A DNA stretch of 64,000 nt from CAVDRM01 sp963611355 (lineage in GTDB: Bacteria; Bacillota; Clostridia; Christensenellales; Aristaeellaceae). The first letter of the stretch is position 1; the number at the start of each line of letters is the position of its first letter. A program made the translations under genes and the position numbers. Location: assembly GCA_963611355.1 (NCBI GenBank), contig CAVDRM010000003.1, positions 62,001-126,000 on the forward strand. The letters are read 5' to 3'. The notes beneath the pieces were generated by a model. The model was not told where the DNA came from and ran no database searches. It saw only the letters and a program-made list of their open reading frames with translations. This document shows, piece after piece, positions 6,997-15,626 of this stretch.

Positions 6997-9423
6997 ATGC
7001 CGACGACGCATTTTGATAAAGAATCCATTAAGCAGTCCATCATCGGGAAGCTGCAGCGGTATAACGGAAAGACCCTGCAGGACGCGACCGACCAGCAGAT
7101 TTATTTTGCCATCGCCTCCACCGTGCGTGACCAAATCATGCAGAAGTGGGTGGAGTACAAGGAAAAGGACAAGAATTATCAGGGCAAGCGTTTATATTAT
7201 CTTTCCGTTGAATTTTTGACGGGGCGCAGCCTGCAGTGCAATGCGCTCAACCTGTGCAGCACCCGCGAATATGACGAGGCAATGGCGGAGCTGGGCATTG
7301 ATTGGCGCAAGGTGGTGCGGGAAGAGCCCGAGCCCGGCCTCGGCAACGGCGGTTTGGGGCGTCTGGCGGCCTGCTTTCTGGATTCTCTGGCCTCCCTTGA
7401 CCTGCCCGCGATGGGCTGCACCATCCGCTATGAGTTGGGTCTGTTCCGTCAGCGGCTGATAAGCGGCCAACAGGTGGAGGTTCCGGACAACTGGATGGAA
7501 AACGGCAACGTCTGGGAGGTTGCCGCGATGGAAGACGCCTGTGAGGTGCATTACGGCGGCTGGGTCGAGGAAAAGCAGGAAAACGGTCGCATGACCTTTG
7601 TCCTGCATGACTATCACACCGTGCAGGCCATCCCCTACGATATGCCTGTCGCCGGCTATGAATGCGAAACAGTCAACACGCTCAGGATGTGGCGGGCCAA
7701 GTCGCCCAAAACGATGGATTTCACCTCCTTCTCCAACGGCGATTATATCCGCGCCATGCAGGAGGAGGAGCTGGCCGCCGTCATCAGCAAGGTGCTGTAC
7801 CCGGACGACAACCATTACGAGGGCAAAGAGCTGCGCTTAAAGCAGCAGTACTTCTTCACCAGCGCGACGCTGCAATACGCCGTCAAGGACTTCAAGCGCC
7901 GCTTCGGGCGCAATTTCCGCCTCATGCCGGACAAGCTGACCATCCATATCAACGATACGCATCCTGCGCTGGCCATTCCCGAAATGATGCGGCTTTTGAT
8001 GGATGAGGAAAGACTGGGCTGGGACGAGGCGAGCGCCATCGTGCAGCGCACCTTTGCCTACACCAACCACACCGTTCTCTCCGAGGCGCTGGAGCGCTGG
8101 CCGGAGGAAATGATGCGCAAGCTCCTGCCGCGCATTTACATGATTCTGCAGGAAATCAACCGCCGCGTGTGTGCGCGTCTGGCTAACTTCTATCATAACG
8201 GCTGCGACCCGCGCATTGCGGGCATGGCCGTTACCGCCTATGACATGGTGCATATGGCGAACCTGTGCGTATCCATGTGCTATTCCGTCAACGGCGTGAG
8301 CCGTCTCCACGGTGAAATCCTCAAAAACGAGACCTTCCATGACTATTATGAGGTCATGCCCGAAAAATTCAGCGCCATCACTAACGGCATTACGCACAGG
8401 CGCTGGCTGATGGTCTGCAACCCCGGCTTGCGCGACCTTATCTGCGACGCCATCGGCGATGGCTGGAAGCACGAGCCGGAGCGCTTGGAGGAGCTGATGA
8501 AGTTCCGCGACAGCGAGGACTTCCGCAGGCAGTTTGCCGCCATTAAGCGCCGCAACAAGGAGAACTTCAGCAATGTGCTGTTCGCCCGCCAGAAGATGAC
8601 CGTTGACCCGGACTTCATGTTTGACGTGCAGGCCAAGCGGCTGCATGAATATAAGCGGCAGGTGCTCAACGCCCTGCACATTCTCGTTCTGTACAACCGC
8701 ATCATGGACGACCCGAATTTCGTCATGGCCCCGCGTGTGTTCGTATTCGGCGCGAAGGCCAGCCCCGCCTACCATATGGCGAAGCAAATCATCCGCATGA
8801 TTCTGGCCATCAGCAAGCTGATTGACCAAAGTCCGCGGGCGCGGCAGATGCTGCGCGTCGTCTTTCTGGAAAACTATGACGTGTCCGGCGCGGAGGCGCT
8901 GATGCCCGCCGCCGACCTGTCCGAGCAGCTTTCCACTGCGGGCAAGGAAGCCTCCGGCACGGGCAACATGAAGTTCATGATGAACGGCGCGGTCACCATC
9001 GGCACGATGGACGGCGCGAATATAGAGATCGCCGACCGCGTGGGCATGGACAATATCTACATCTTCGGTATGCGCACCGATACCGTGCGCAGCTTGACCA
9101 GCGAGGGCAGCTATCAGCCCATGCACATCTATGAGACGAACGCCGAGCTTCGCCGGGCGCTGACGCAAATCATTGACGGCACGCTCTTCCCCGACAATGC
9201 GGGCGCGGTGCAGGACATCTATCACAACCTCCTGTTCTCCGACCCCTATTATGTCCTCAAGGACTTCGGCTCGTATTCGATGGCGCAGCGCCGCGTGGAA
9301 AAGGACTACTGCGACAAGGACAAGTGGCTGCGCATGACCATCACCAACACCGCCAAGTCCGGCGTCTTCTCTTCGGACAGGACCATCAGGGAATACAATG
9401 AAAAAATCTGGCATCTGAAATAA
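6997..9423 (+). CDS. glgP: Glycogen/maltodextrin phosphorylase (GT35)
   Basis: An 808-residue pyridoxal-phosphate enzyme that releases glucose-1-phosphate from alpha-1,4-glucans, consistent with the usual length of about 800. Signatures include GNGGLGRLAACFLDSLA near residue 115, the catalytic-domain stretch AKRLHEYKRQVLN, and the cofactor site EASGTGNMKFMMNGA, in which the lysine of NMKF binds PLP. The ATG at 6997 follows AGGAGG (6985-6990) and starts MPTTHFDKES; earlier in-frame codons precede the promoter. It stands alone, with no other glycogen genes adjacent. A long hairpin follows the stop. Confidence 0.96.
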   Translation: MPTTHFDKESIKQSIIGKLQRYNGKTLQDATDQQIYFAIASTVRDQIMQKWVEYKEKDKNYQGKRLYYLSVEFLTGRSLQCNALNLCSTREYDEAMAELGIDWRKVVREEPEPGLGNGGLGRLAACFLDSLASLDLPAMGCTIRYELGLFRQRLISGQQVEVPDNWMENGNVWEVAAMEDACEVHYGGWVEEKQENGRMTFVLHDYHTVQAIPYDMPVAGYECETVNTLRMWRAKSPKTMDFTSFSNGDYIRAMQEEELAAVISKVLYPDDNHYEGKELRLKQQYFFTSATLQYAVKDFKRRFGRNFRLMPDKLTIHINDTHPALAIPEMMRLLMDEERLGWDEASAIVQRTFAYTNHTVLSEALERWPEEMMRKLLPRIYMILQEINRRVCARLANFYHNGCDPRIAGMAVTAYDMVHMANLCVSMCYSVNGVSRLHGEILKNETFHDYYEVMPEKFSAITNGITHRRWLMVCNPGLRDLICDAIGDGWKHEPERLEELMKFRDSEDFRRQFAAIKRRNKENFSNVLFARQKMTVDPDFMFDVQAKRLHEYKRQVLNALHILVLYNRIMDDPNFVMAPRVFVFGAKASPAYHMAKQIIRMILAISKLIDQSPRARQMLRVVFLENYDVSGAEALMPAADLSEQLSTAGKEASGTGNMKFMMNGAVTIGTMDGANIEIADRVGMDNIYIFGMRTDTVRSLTSEGSYQPMHIYETNAELRRALTQIIDGTLFPDNAGAVQDIYHNLLFSDPYYVLKDFGSYSMAQRRVEKDYCDKDKWLRMTITNTAKSGVFSSDRTIREYNEKIWHLK

Positions 9424-9435
9424 AAAATTCATGCT

Positions 9436-9474
9436 TTGCAAATGGAAGCCCGTTTGTGCGGACTTCCATTTGCA
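9436..9474 (+). terminator. Hairpin after glgP
   Basis: TGCAAATGGAAG and CTTCCATTTGCA form a perfect 12-bp stem with a 13-15 nt loop. The T-rich tail (TTTTG) comes about 8 nt later, so termination is likely but not certain. Confidence 0.5.
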
Positions 9475-9505
9475 CATCCATTTTGTATTCATTGAAGGAA
9501 CAACG

Positions 9506-11116
9506 ATGCTGAGAGTATCTGATATTGCCCTGCCGCTGCATGAAAGCGATGCATTTGCCTTTCAAAAGGCGCTGAAAAAGCTGCGGGTACAGCCTTCGCA
9601 GGCCGCTTCCTTCCGCATTTCCAAGCGCAGTGTGGACGCACGCGATAAAAGCAACGTTCATTTTGTCGTTTCTGTGGACGTCGCCCTGAAGGGGGACGAG
9701 GGCGCGGTACTGAAGCGCCTGAAGGCGGGTGCGGCAACCGCCGTGCAGCCCGTCAGGGGCTTGACGGTTCTGCCTGCTTCAAAGCGGCCGGAGCACCCGC
9801 CCGTGGTGGTGGGTTTAGGGCCGGGCGGTCTGTTTGCGGCGCTGTATCTGGCAAGGGCGGGCTTGTGCCCCATCGTGCTGGAGCGGGGCGAAAGCGTGGA
9901 CAGGCGTGCCAGAACCGTTCGGCTCTTTCAAAATGAGCGCATCTTGGATGAAAACAGCAACATCCAGTTCGGCGAGGGAGGCGCGGGCGCGTTTTCGGAC
10001 GGCAAGCTGACCACGGGCATCAAAAGCCCGCTCTGCCGCGTCGTCTTAAAAGAATTGGCCGAGCATGGCGCGCCGGAGGACATCCTCGTCCTGGCGCGGC
10101 CGCACATCGGCACGGACAGACTGCCGCTGGTCGTCAAGGCCATTCGGGAAGAAATCGCTGCCTTGGGAGGGGACGTACATTTTAACGCCCGCATGACGGG
10201 CATCCGTACGGACAAAGGCCGTTTAACACACGTCATGTACGAGGATGCGGACGGTGCGCATACGCTCAGGACGGACTCCCTTCTGCCTGCCATCGGCCAC
10301 AGCGCCGCCGATACGCAGCGCATTCTGTACGAGGCGGGACTGGTTATCGCGCAGAAGCCGTTCTCTCTGGGTCTGCGCATCGAGCATCGGCAGAGCATGG
10401 TCAATCGGGCGCAGTACGGACGCTTTGCGGAAGACGGGGTGCTGCCTGCCGCCGAATATCACCTTTCGGCAAAGCTCAGGGACGGGCGCGGGGCGTACAC
10501 CTTCTGTATGTGTCCGGGCGGTCAGGTCGTGGCTGCGGCGAGCAAGGCGGGAGGCGTATGCGTCAACGGCATGAGCCCTTATGCCCGCGATGGCGAAAAC
10601 GCCAATGCCGCTCTGCTTGTGGACGTGCTGCCGGAGGATTTCGGCGACGAGCATCCGCTGGCTGGCTTTGTGTTCCAGCGGATGCTGGAAAAACGCGCCT
10701 TTGCGCTGGGCGGCGAAGACTATTCCGCGCCCGCGCAGCGCTTGGAGGACTTCCTGGCGGGTCGTGCCTCCGTGCGCTTGGGCGAGGTCGCGCCCACCTA
10801 TCGCCCCTCCGTAACGCTGTGCGATTTGAACGCGCTCTTTCCCGCGCCCTTTGCGGATGACCTCAAAGAAGGCATTCGAAGGCTGGACGGGCGGATGCGT
10901 GGCTTTGCCCATCCCGACGCCGTGCTGACCGCAGTGGAAACGCGCTCCTCCTGCCCTGTCCGCATCCTGCGGAATGACCGTTTTCAAGCCTCCGTGCGCG
11001 GCATTTTTCCCGTCGGCGAGGGCGCCGGCTATGCGGGCGGCATTATGTCCGCAGCCGTGGACGGCCTGCGGTGTGCTGAGAGCGCGGCTCGATTTTTAAG
11101 CGAACAAATATTTTAA
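9506..11116 (+). CDS. NAD(P)/FAD-dependent oxidoreductase (COG2509 type)
   Basis: A 536-residue flavoprotein of the uncharacterised FAD-dependent dehydrogenase group. After an N-terminal region of about 90 residues comes the dinucleotide-binding site VVVGLGPGGLFAALYLARAG with the trailing acidic residue in VLERGE. The family-specific stretch NIQFGEGGAGAFSDGKL follows, and the C-terminal FAD segment is VGEGAGYAGGIMSAAVDG. The physiological substrate is unknown. The start at 9506 follows GAAGGA; an earlier in-frame codon at 9431 lies inside the glgP hairpin. No partner gene adjoins it; a sigma-H-type promoter starts the next transcription unit. Confidence 0.85.
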   Translation: MLRVSDIALPLHESDAFAFQKALKKLRVQPSQAASFRISKRSVDARDKSNVHFVVSVDVALKGDEGAVLKRLKAGAATAVQPVRGLTVLPASKRPEHPPVVVGLGPGGLFAALYLARAGLCPIVLERGESVDRRARTVRLFQNERILDENSNIQFGEGGAGAFSDGKLTTGIKSPLCRVVLKELAEHGAPEDILVLARPHIGTDRLPLVVKAIREEIAALGGDVHFNARMTGIRTDKGRLTHVMYEDADGAHTLRTDSLLPAIGHSAADTQRILYEAGLVIAQKPFSLGLRIEHRQSMVNRAQYGRFAEDGVLPAAEYHLSAKLRDGRGAYTFCMCPGGQVVAAASKAGGVCVNGMSPYARDGENANAALLVDVLPEDFGDEHPLAGFVFQRMLEKRAFALGGEDYSAPAQRLEDFLAGRASVRLGEVAPTYRPSVTLCDLNALFPAPFADDLKEGIRRLDGRMRGFAHPDAVLTAVETRSSCPVRILRNDRFQASVRGIFPVGEGAGYAGGIMSAAVDGLRCAESAARFLSEQIF

Positions 11117-11123
11117 GTTTTTT

Positions 11124-11153
11124 GCAGGGATTTTAAATTTTTGTGTCGAATAT
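11124..11153 (+). promoter_or_regulatory. Sigma-H-type promoter (site A)
   Basis: GCAGGGATT (11124-11132), a 12-bp spacer and GTCGAATAT (11145-11153) match the Bacillus/Clostridia sigma-H pattern RNAGGAWWW-N11-12-RNNGAATWW with one mismatch. TGTCGAA also equals a Spo0A-box core. It precedes the cell-division cluster by about 85 bp. Confidence 0.65.
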
Positions 11154-11238
11154 ATCAAAGTTACTATTTTTGCAGTGCATTGACTGTTGACGCATGATGG
11201 CAGTTTTCCTTGCGGAAGCGGCCAATCCGGAGGAGTGC

Positions 11239-12789
11239 ATGGATAGAGTCCCTTATGAACCGAACGGGCAGCCCCCGCAGTGGACGCAAACGCCGCAGCA
11301 GCCGCCGACCGCGCAGCAAAGCGGCAGCGTCCCGCCGCCGGCTCAGTTGGATCCTTCCGTTTATCAAACGCCCTATCAAGCCCCGCAGCAGGGCTATCAG
11401 CAGCCTTCTCAAGCCCCGCTCTACGGGACACAGGAGTCCTTCCAGGCCCCAAACGGATACATGCCGAGCCCTGCGCAGCCTATGCAGGAGCAGGCGGGCG
11501 GTCCTTACCGGCAGCAGGGCATTATGCCGGAGGAAATATCAGACTCCAAAAAGGGCTATCGAACGCCGAAAACAGGCTTCCCGACCCAACAGAAGAAAAA
11601 GCGCTCCCGCGCCCCATACATCATTATTTCCCTGCTGGTGCTGCTCTTCGGCGGCTATGCCGTTATCCGCATGTCAGCGCCGGGCGAGGCCATGTACGGG
11701 CAGGTCGGCGGCGCGACCCTGTCCTCCCGCTATACGGGCGATGCCCTGCTTGTGCGCAACGAAACGGTGTACACGCAGGAGAGCGCCTCCCAGATTGAAT
11801 ATCTGGTCGAGGAGGGGCAGACGGTCCAGCGCAGCACCCCCACCTGCACGGTGTACACCTCCGGCTTCAACGCCAAGGAGTTGACCACCCTGCAAAAATA
11901 CCGCGACCAGATCAAGGAATACCACAAGACCTTAATCAGCGAGAACAGCAGCGGCAAGGACACCAAGCTGACCACCTTGGACACACAGGTGCGCGATTTG
12001 GCAAAGGAAACGCGGCAGCTCATCCACGGCGCACGCGGCAGTCTCATTAACCAAGAAACACTGCTGACACAGGCGCTGCAGGCGAGGCAGACGTACTTAA
12101 AGCAGAAATACCCCGACGACCAGAAGCTCTCCCGCCTGTATGACGATGAAAACACCCAGCTTCAGCGCATTTCCTCTTGGACGAAGCAGTACGCCGCCGC
12201 CTCGGACGGCATCGTCAGCTTCTATACGGACGGCTACGAAGAAGCCTTGAACATGAACACCTACGCGGATTTTACGCCCGCCGAGGTGCGCAGCATGTAT
12301 AACGGCCATATTCCCGCCAATTCCGCCTCCTCCTCCCGCAATACCGTGTCCATCTACCGTCTGGTTAAAAATGACGGCTGGGCAGTGCTGATGCTCTGCT
12401 CCGATACGGACTGGACGCCCGTCACGGGACGCACCTATAAGCTGCTCATCGAGAGCTTTGAAAACACGGTGGTGGATGCGACGGTCGAATCCTTCACCCG
12501 CTCCGGCGGCGAGCTGCTCGTCCGCCTGACCGTGATCGATGCGGACGTCAAGAACATCCTGTATATCCGCTCCTGCCAGGTGCAGCTTGGTGAAAACGTG
12601 GACAGCCTGACCGTGCCCACCCGCGCCCTGTACAGCCAGTACGGGCAGGTCGGCGTAGTCATCGTGGATGAAATGGGCAACAACTACTGGACCCCCGTGA
12701 CCGTCATTTCCACGGAAGGCGATGTCAGCCATATCGTGCCGAACAATGCGGGGTATCTGTATGAAGGGATGACCGTAAAGCTCTTTTAA
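11239..12789 (+). CDS. HlyD-like membrane protein of the SepF/DivIVA cluster
   Basis: A 516-residue single-pass membrane protein. Residues 1-125 are low-complexity and rich in Gln, Pro and Tyr (cytoplasmic), a basic KKKRSR patch precedes one membrane helix (about 130-150, PYIIISLLVLLFGGYAVI), and the extracellular part has a central coiled coil and beta-rich ends as in HlyD/membrane-fusion proteins. A gene of this kind beside yggS-sepF is, as far as I recall, common in Clostridia; a role in division or envelope assembly is inferred. The ATG at 11239 follows GGAGGAG. No matching ABC exporter is adjacent, which argues against a classical efflux adaptor. Confidence 0.75.
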   Translation: MDRVPYEPNGQPPQWTQTPQQPPTAQQSGSVPPPAQLDPSVYQTPYQAPQQGYQQPSQAPLYGTQESFQAPNGYMPSPAQPMQEQAGGPYRQQGIMPEEISDSKKGYRTPKTGFPTQQKKKRSRAPYIIISLLVLLFGGYAVIRMSAPGEAMYGQVGGATLSSRYTGDALLVRNETVYTQESASQIEYLVEEGQTVQRSTPTCTVYTSGFNAKELTTLQKYRDQIKEYHKTLISENSSGKDTKLTTLDTQVRDLAKETRQLIHGARGSLINQETLLTQALQARQTYLKQKYPDDQKLSRLYDDENTQLQRISSWTKQYAAASDGIVSFYTDGYEEALNMNTYADFTPAEVRSMYNGHIPANSASSSRNTVSIYRLVKNDGWAVLMLCSDTDWTPVTGRTYKLLIESFENTVVDATVESFTRSGGELLVRLTVIDADVKNILYIRSCQVQLGENVDSLTVPTRALYSQYGQVGVVIVDEMGNNYWTPVTVISTEGDVSHIVPNNAGYLYEGMTVKLF

Positions 12790-12865
12790 GAGGACAGCCG
12801 TTTCCGATGGTTACATTTTCAACGGCCAGACGCGCATCGCTTTGTTCAGAAAGGAAGATAAAACC

Positions 12866-13549
12866 ATGCCGGACGAAGATGCTCTTGCGGGGAATGTCCA
12901 AAAAATCCGCACGGTGCTGGAAAAAGAAAGCGCGCCGTGGGGACGAACGCCGAAGCTGATTGCCGTGACCAAAACGGCGGCCGTGGAGCGCATTTTGCCT
13001 CTCAGCGCCCTGGGCGTTCAGGATATCGCGGAAAACAGAGTGCAGGTTTTGCAGGAAAAACTGCCCTTTTTGGAAGGAAAATTTCAATTCCACATGATAG
13101 GGCGGTTGCAAACCAACAAAGTTAAATATATAATAAGAGAGGTTTGCCTGATTCATTCTCTGGACAGGGCGGAGCTGGCGCAGGAGATTGACCGTCAGGC
13201 GGGCAGGAACGGGCTGGTGATGCCCGTGCTCCTTCAGGTCAACGTATCCGGCGAAAAGCAAAAGGCCGGTGTCGCGCCGGAAGAGCTGCCGAATTTTTTG
13301 ACATTCTGCGAGGCGCTGCCCAACCTCAGCGTTCGAGGCTTAATGACCATCCTGCCGCTGAACGCGGCGGAGGATGACCTGCTTCACTGGTTTACGGAAA
13401 CGCGGCGCTGCCTTGAGCGGCTGCGGGATACGTCCCGCTTTCCCGAACGGCTCACCGAGCTTTCCATGGGCATGTCAAATGATTATGCTTTAGCCGCACG
13501 CGCAGGCGCGACAATGGTGCGCGTTGGACGCGCATTATTTTCCACTTGA
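12866..13549 (+). CDS. YggS-family PLP-binding protein
   Basis: A 227-residue PLP-homeostasis protein of the YggS/PLPBP/YlmE family, which binds pyridoxal phosphate without known catalysis and influences vitamin B6 and amino acid balance. The PLP lysine lies in LIAVTKTA (about residue 36); other family marks are HMIGRLQTNKVKYI and LSMGMSNDYALAARAGATMVRVGRALF at the end. The start at 12866 follows AAGGAAG. Its position directly before sepF, with which it nearly overlaps, is the classic Gram-positive arrangement. Confidence 0.95.
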   Translation: MPDEDALAGNVQKIRTVLEKESAPWGRTPKLIAVTKTAAVERILPLSALGVQDIAENRVQVLQEKLPFLEGKFQFHMIGRLQTNKVKYIIREVCLIHSLDRAELAQEIDRQAGRNGLVMPVLLQVNVSGEKQKAGVAPEELPNFLTFCEALPNLSVRGLMTILPLNAAEDDLLHWFTETRRCLERLRDTSRFPERLTELSMGMSNDYALAARAGATMVRVGRALFST

Positions 13550-13560
13550 GGAGGTACTTC

Positions 13561-14697
13561 ATGGCTCTGGGCAATTTCTTTAAGCAGACCAAGAATAAAA
13601 TGACCGGTTTGATGGACCGTTTCTTTTATGCCGATTCCGCGCAGCGGGATGCGCGGGAGGAGGATGAGGAAGCGCAGCAGCCCGAAGCGCCGTATGCGCA
13701 GCAGCCCTATCAGCAGATGAATTATCAGCAGCCCTATCAGCCGCAGTATCAGCAGACGGCTTATCAGCAGCCCCTCCCGTCCCGTCAGGCGGATGCTTTT
13801 GACCCGTTTTTCGGTCAGCAGAGCGCGCAGCAGCCCCGGCAGTATGCTCCCTATCAGCAGCCGCAGATGAATTATCAGCAACAGCCCTATCAGCCGCAGT
13901 ATCAACAGCAGGCGCAGCCGCTGTACACCCAGTTTTCCGCGCAGCAGCCCCAGCAGCCGCGCAACCGCCGGATGCAGCAGCACATGAACAGGGAGGAAAA
14001 TGTCGTTCCCTTCCCCGGCCAGTATCAACAGGAGCAGCCCCAGCAGCCGCAGGCCCCGCTGCAGATGCAGCAGCCGCAGACGGCTGAAAAGGCGCTGAAC
14101 ATGCGTATCATGAATGTGCGCGGCATCAATGAATGCCGCAGCGCCATCGCCCTGCTCCGCGCAGGGGACGCGCTCATCGTGGTCATGGACAGCGTGTCCG
14201 ACCCCGCCGAGATGCGCCGCTATGTGGACACCCTGTCCGGCGCTTGCTTCTCCCTGTCTGCCACCATCACCAAGGTCTCGCGCTATGGCGCATACCTGCT
14301 TGCCCCCGGCATCATCAATGTGTTTGCGGACCAGATTACCAGCCAGATGAACGGTGCGCCGCGCCCGGCCCAGCCCCAGCAGCCGCGCTACAATGCGCCG
14401 CAGCAAAGCGGCTATCAGCCGCAGGGCTTCGGCCGCTATCAGCCGCAGTATCAGGCGCAGGATTACCGGCCGCAGGGGTATCAGCAGCCGCAATATCAGG
14501 CACAGCCGCGTCAGGACGCCCAGGGCTTTGCCCGGCGCAGTCCGGCGCCGGAAGTGCAGAGCGCGGCCTTCTTCGCCCAGCGTCCGCAGAATGAGCCGGA
14601 AACGCCCCCTTTTGAGGCACAGCCGGCGGGCAGCGGCTACGCGCCGGACAGGGTCGACTATGCCGCAGATCAGGAAAATATGGCCGAGGCGGAGTAA
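13561..14697 (+). CDS. sepF: Cell division protein SepF with long Q-rich linker
   Basis: SepF binds the membrane and FtsZ and shapes the division septum. The N-terminal amphipathic helix MALGNFFKQTKNKMTGLMDR is the membrane anchor; the core domain spans about residues 175-258 (MRIMNVRGINECRSAIALL, ADALIVVMDS-like beta strand, SLSATITKVSRYGAYLLAPG). Unusually, the protein has 378 residues against about 150 in Bacillus, because of a Gln/Pro/Tyr-rich linker (residues 40-170, repeats of PYQQ and YQQP) and a second such tail after the core. The start at 13561 follows GAGGAGG; the ribosome site overlaps the yggS stop. Confidence 0.92.
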   Translation: MALGNFFKQTKNKMTGLMDRFFYADSAQRDAREEDEEAQQPEAPYAQQPYQQMNYQQPYQPQYQQTAYQQPLPSRQADAFDPFFGQQSAQQPRQYAPYQQPQMNYQQQPYQPQYQQQAQPLYTQFSAQQPQQPRNRRMQQHMNREENVVPFPGQYQQEQPQQPQAPLQMQQPQTAEKALNMRIMNVRGINECRSAIALLRAGDALIVVMDSVSDPAEMRRYVDTLSGACFSLSATITKVSRYGAYLLAPGIINVFADQITSQMNGAPRPAQPQQPRYNAPQQSGYQPQGFGRYQPQYQAQDYRPQGYQQPQYQAQPRQDAQGFARRSPAPEVQSAAFFAQRPQNEPETPPFEAQPAGSGYAPDRVDYAADQENMAEAE

Positions 14698-14717
14698 TCG
14701 GCATAAGGAGTTAAGCC

Positions 14718-14975
14718 ATGATAGCCATTATTCGGAAAATCATTCAGGTGTACGCCCTGCTGAATTTCGTTTGGGCGCTGCTTTCCTTGGCCGATACGCC
14801 GCAGAACCGCTGGACGGTGCTGCTGGAAAGAATTGTCGAGCCGGCTGTCCGCACGGGGCGCTCCATCGCCGCCAAGGTGCTGAAGGGCCGTCGCATGCCG
14901 TTTGATATCGGCCCGCTGTCCGGTGTTCTTTTAACCCTGTTGGTTCTCTTTGTGTTCAATATCATTTTCTCTTAA
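14718..14975 (+). CDS. YggT-family membrane protein
   Basis: An 85-residue small membrane protein with two hydrophobic segments (about residues 3-25 and 65-84) and the family pattern of a short conserved loop between them (RIVEPAVRTGRSI, where typical members read ...ISEPLLRPIRR...). YggT proteins sit with sepF and divIVA in most Gram-positive genomes and are linked to division and osmotic tolerance, but their biochemical role is unknown. AAGGAG lies at 14705-14710. Confidence 0.85.
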   Translation: MIAIIRKIIQVYALLNFVWALLSLADTPQNRWTVLLERIVEPAVRTGRSIAAKVLKGRRMPFDIGPLSGVLLTLLVLFVFNIIFS

Positions 14976-15005
14976 TCTTCTCGTCCGGAAAGGAGCTGTT
15001 CCCCT

Positions 15006-15533
15006 ATGGCCATCACTGTGAGTATGATCGAGGAAAAGGAATTTAAGACCAAGATGCGCGGCTATGACCCCGTGGAGGTCGATGAATTCCTGGATGAAAT
15101 CTGCGACGAAATGGAAGCCATGCAGAACGAAATCGTTTCTCTGCAAAGCCGTCTGGCGCAGAGCGGCTCCCGCGTGTTCAGCCAGCCCGCCGCGGTCAGC
15201 GTTCCCTCTGCCGCCGTGCCCGCGCCCGCCGCGGTCGTGGAAGAAAAAAAGCCCGCGCAGGACTTTTCCGAGGAGGCAGCCCGCCTGCTGCGCAGCGCCC
15301 AGAAGGTGTATGACAACACCGTGGCCGAGGCGAAGGCGGAGGCGGAACGCATCATCAGCGAGGCCAAGGGCTCTGTGGCCGATGAAAATCAGGACTTGGA
15401 GAAGGAGCGCGAATTGCTGGAAAGCGAACTGCGCGACCTTCGCAAGGCCGCGCAGGAATACCGCGAGAAGTTTTCCGCGCTTGTTCAGGAGCAGCAGTCT
15501 GCGCTGGAACACGCAAAAGAACTGTTTGACTGA
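15006..15533 (+). CDS. divIVA: DivIVA domain protein
   Basis: A 175-residue coiled-coil scaffold that binds negatively curved membrane at septa and poles. The N-terminal membrane-binding module reads KEFKTKMRGYDPVEVDEFLDEICDEME-like over residues 9-40, followed by an Ala/Pro linker (58-82) and a long coiled coil (about 85-175, charged heptads). Its position at the end of the yggS-sepF-yggT run is standard. GGAAAGGAG lies 10 nt upstream. A good terminator follows. Confidence 0.92.
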   Translation: MAITVSMIEEKEFKTKMRGYDPVEVDEFLDEICDEMEAMQNEIVSLQSRLAQSGSRVFSQPAAVSVPSAAVPAPAAVVEEKKPAQDFSEEAARLLRSAQKVYDNTVAEAKAEAERIISEAKGSVADENQDLEKERELLESELRDLRKAAQEYREKFSALVQEQQSALEHAKELFD

Positions 15534-15546
15534 TTCGGAAACATAA

Positions 15547-15595
15547 AGCGTGTCCGCGCCGGAAGCTGTTCCGCATATTTCGGACGCGCTTTTTG
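15547..15595 (+). terminator. Terminator of the sepF-divIVA operon
   Basis: AGCGTGTCCG (15547-15556) pairs with CGGACGCGCT (15581-15590), 10 bp with one G-U pair, followed by TTTTT. Confidence 0.75.
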
Positions 15596-15626
15596 TTATC
15601 ATTTGATTGATTGGGAGGTTATTTCC

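Noticed and set aside
7837..9492. A 551-codon frame on the minus strand
   Set aside because: It is antisense to glgP, has a histidine/alanine-rich composition typical of shadow frames, and runs through the glgP hairpin.
11239..12789. Part of an ABC drug or toxin exporter
   Set aside because: The HlyD-like fold suggested this, but no ABC exporter or outer-membrane partner is adjacent, and its place beside yggS-sepF argues for an envelope/division role.
13660..14060. CRISPR-like or satellite repeats in sepF
   Set aside because: The repeated CAGCAGCCCTATCAG units are codons of a Gln/Tyr/Pro-rich protein linker and have no spacer structure.
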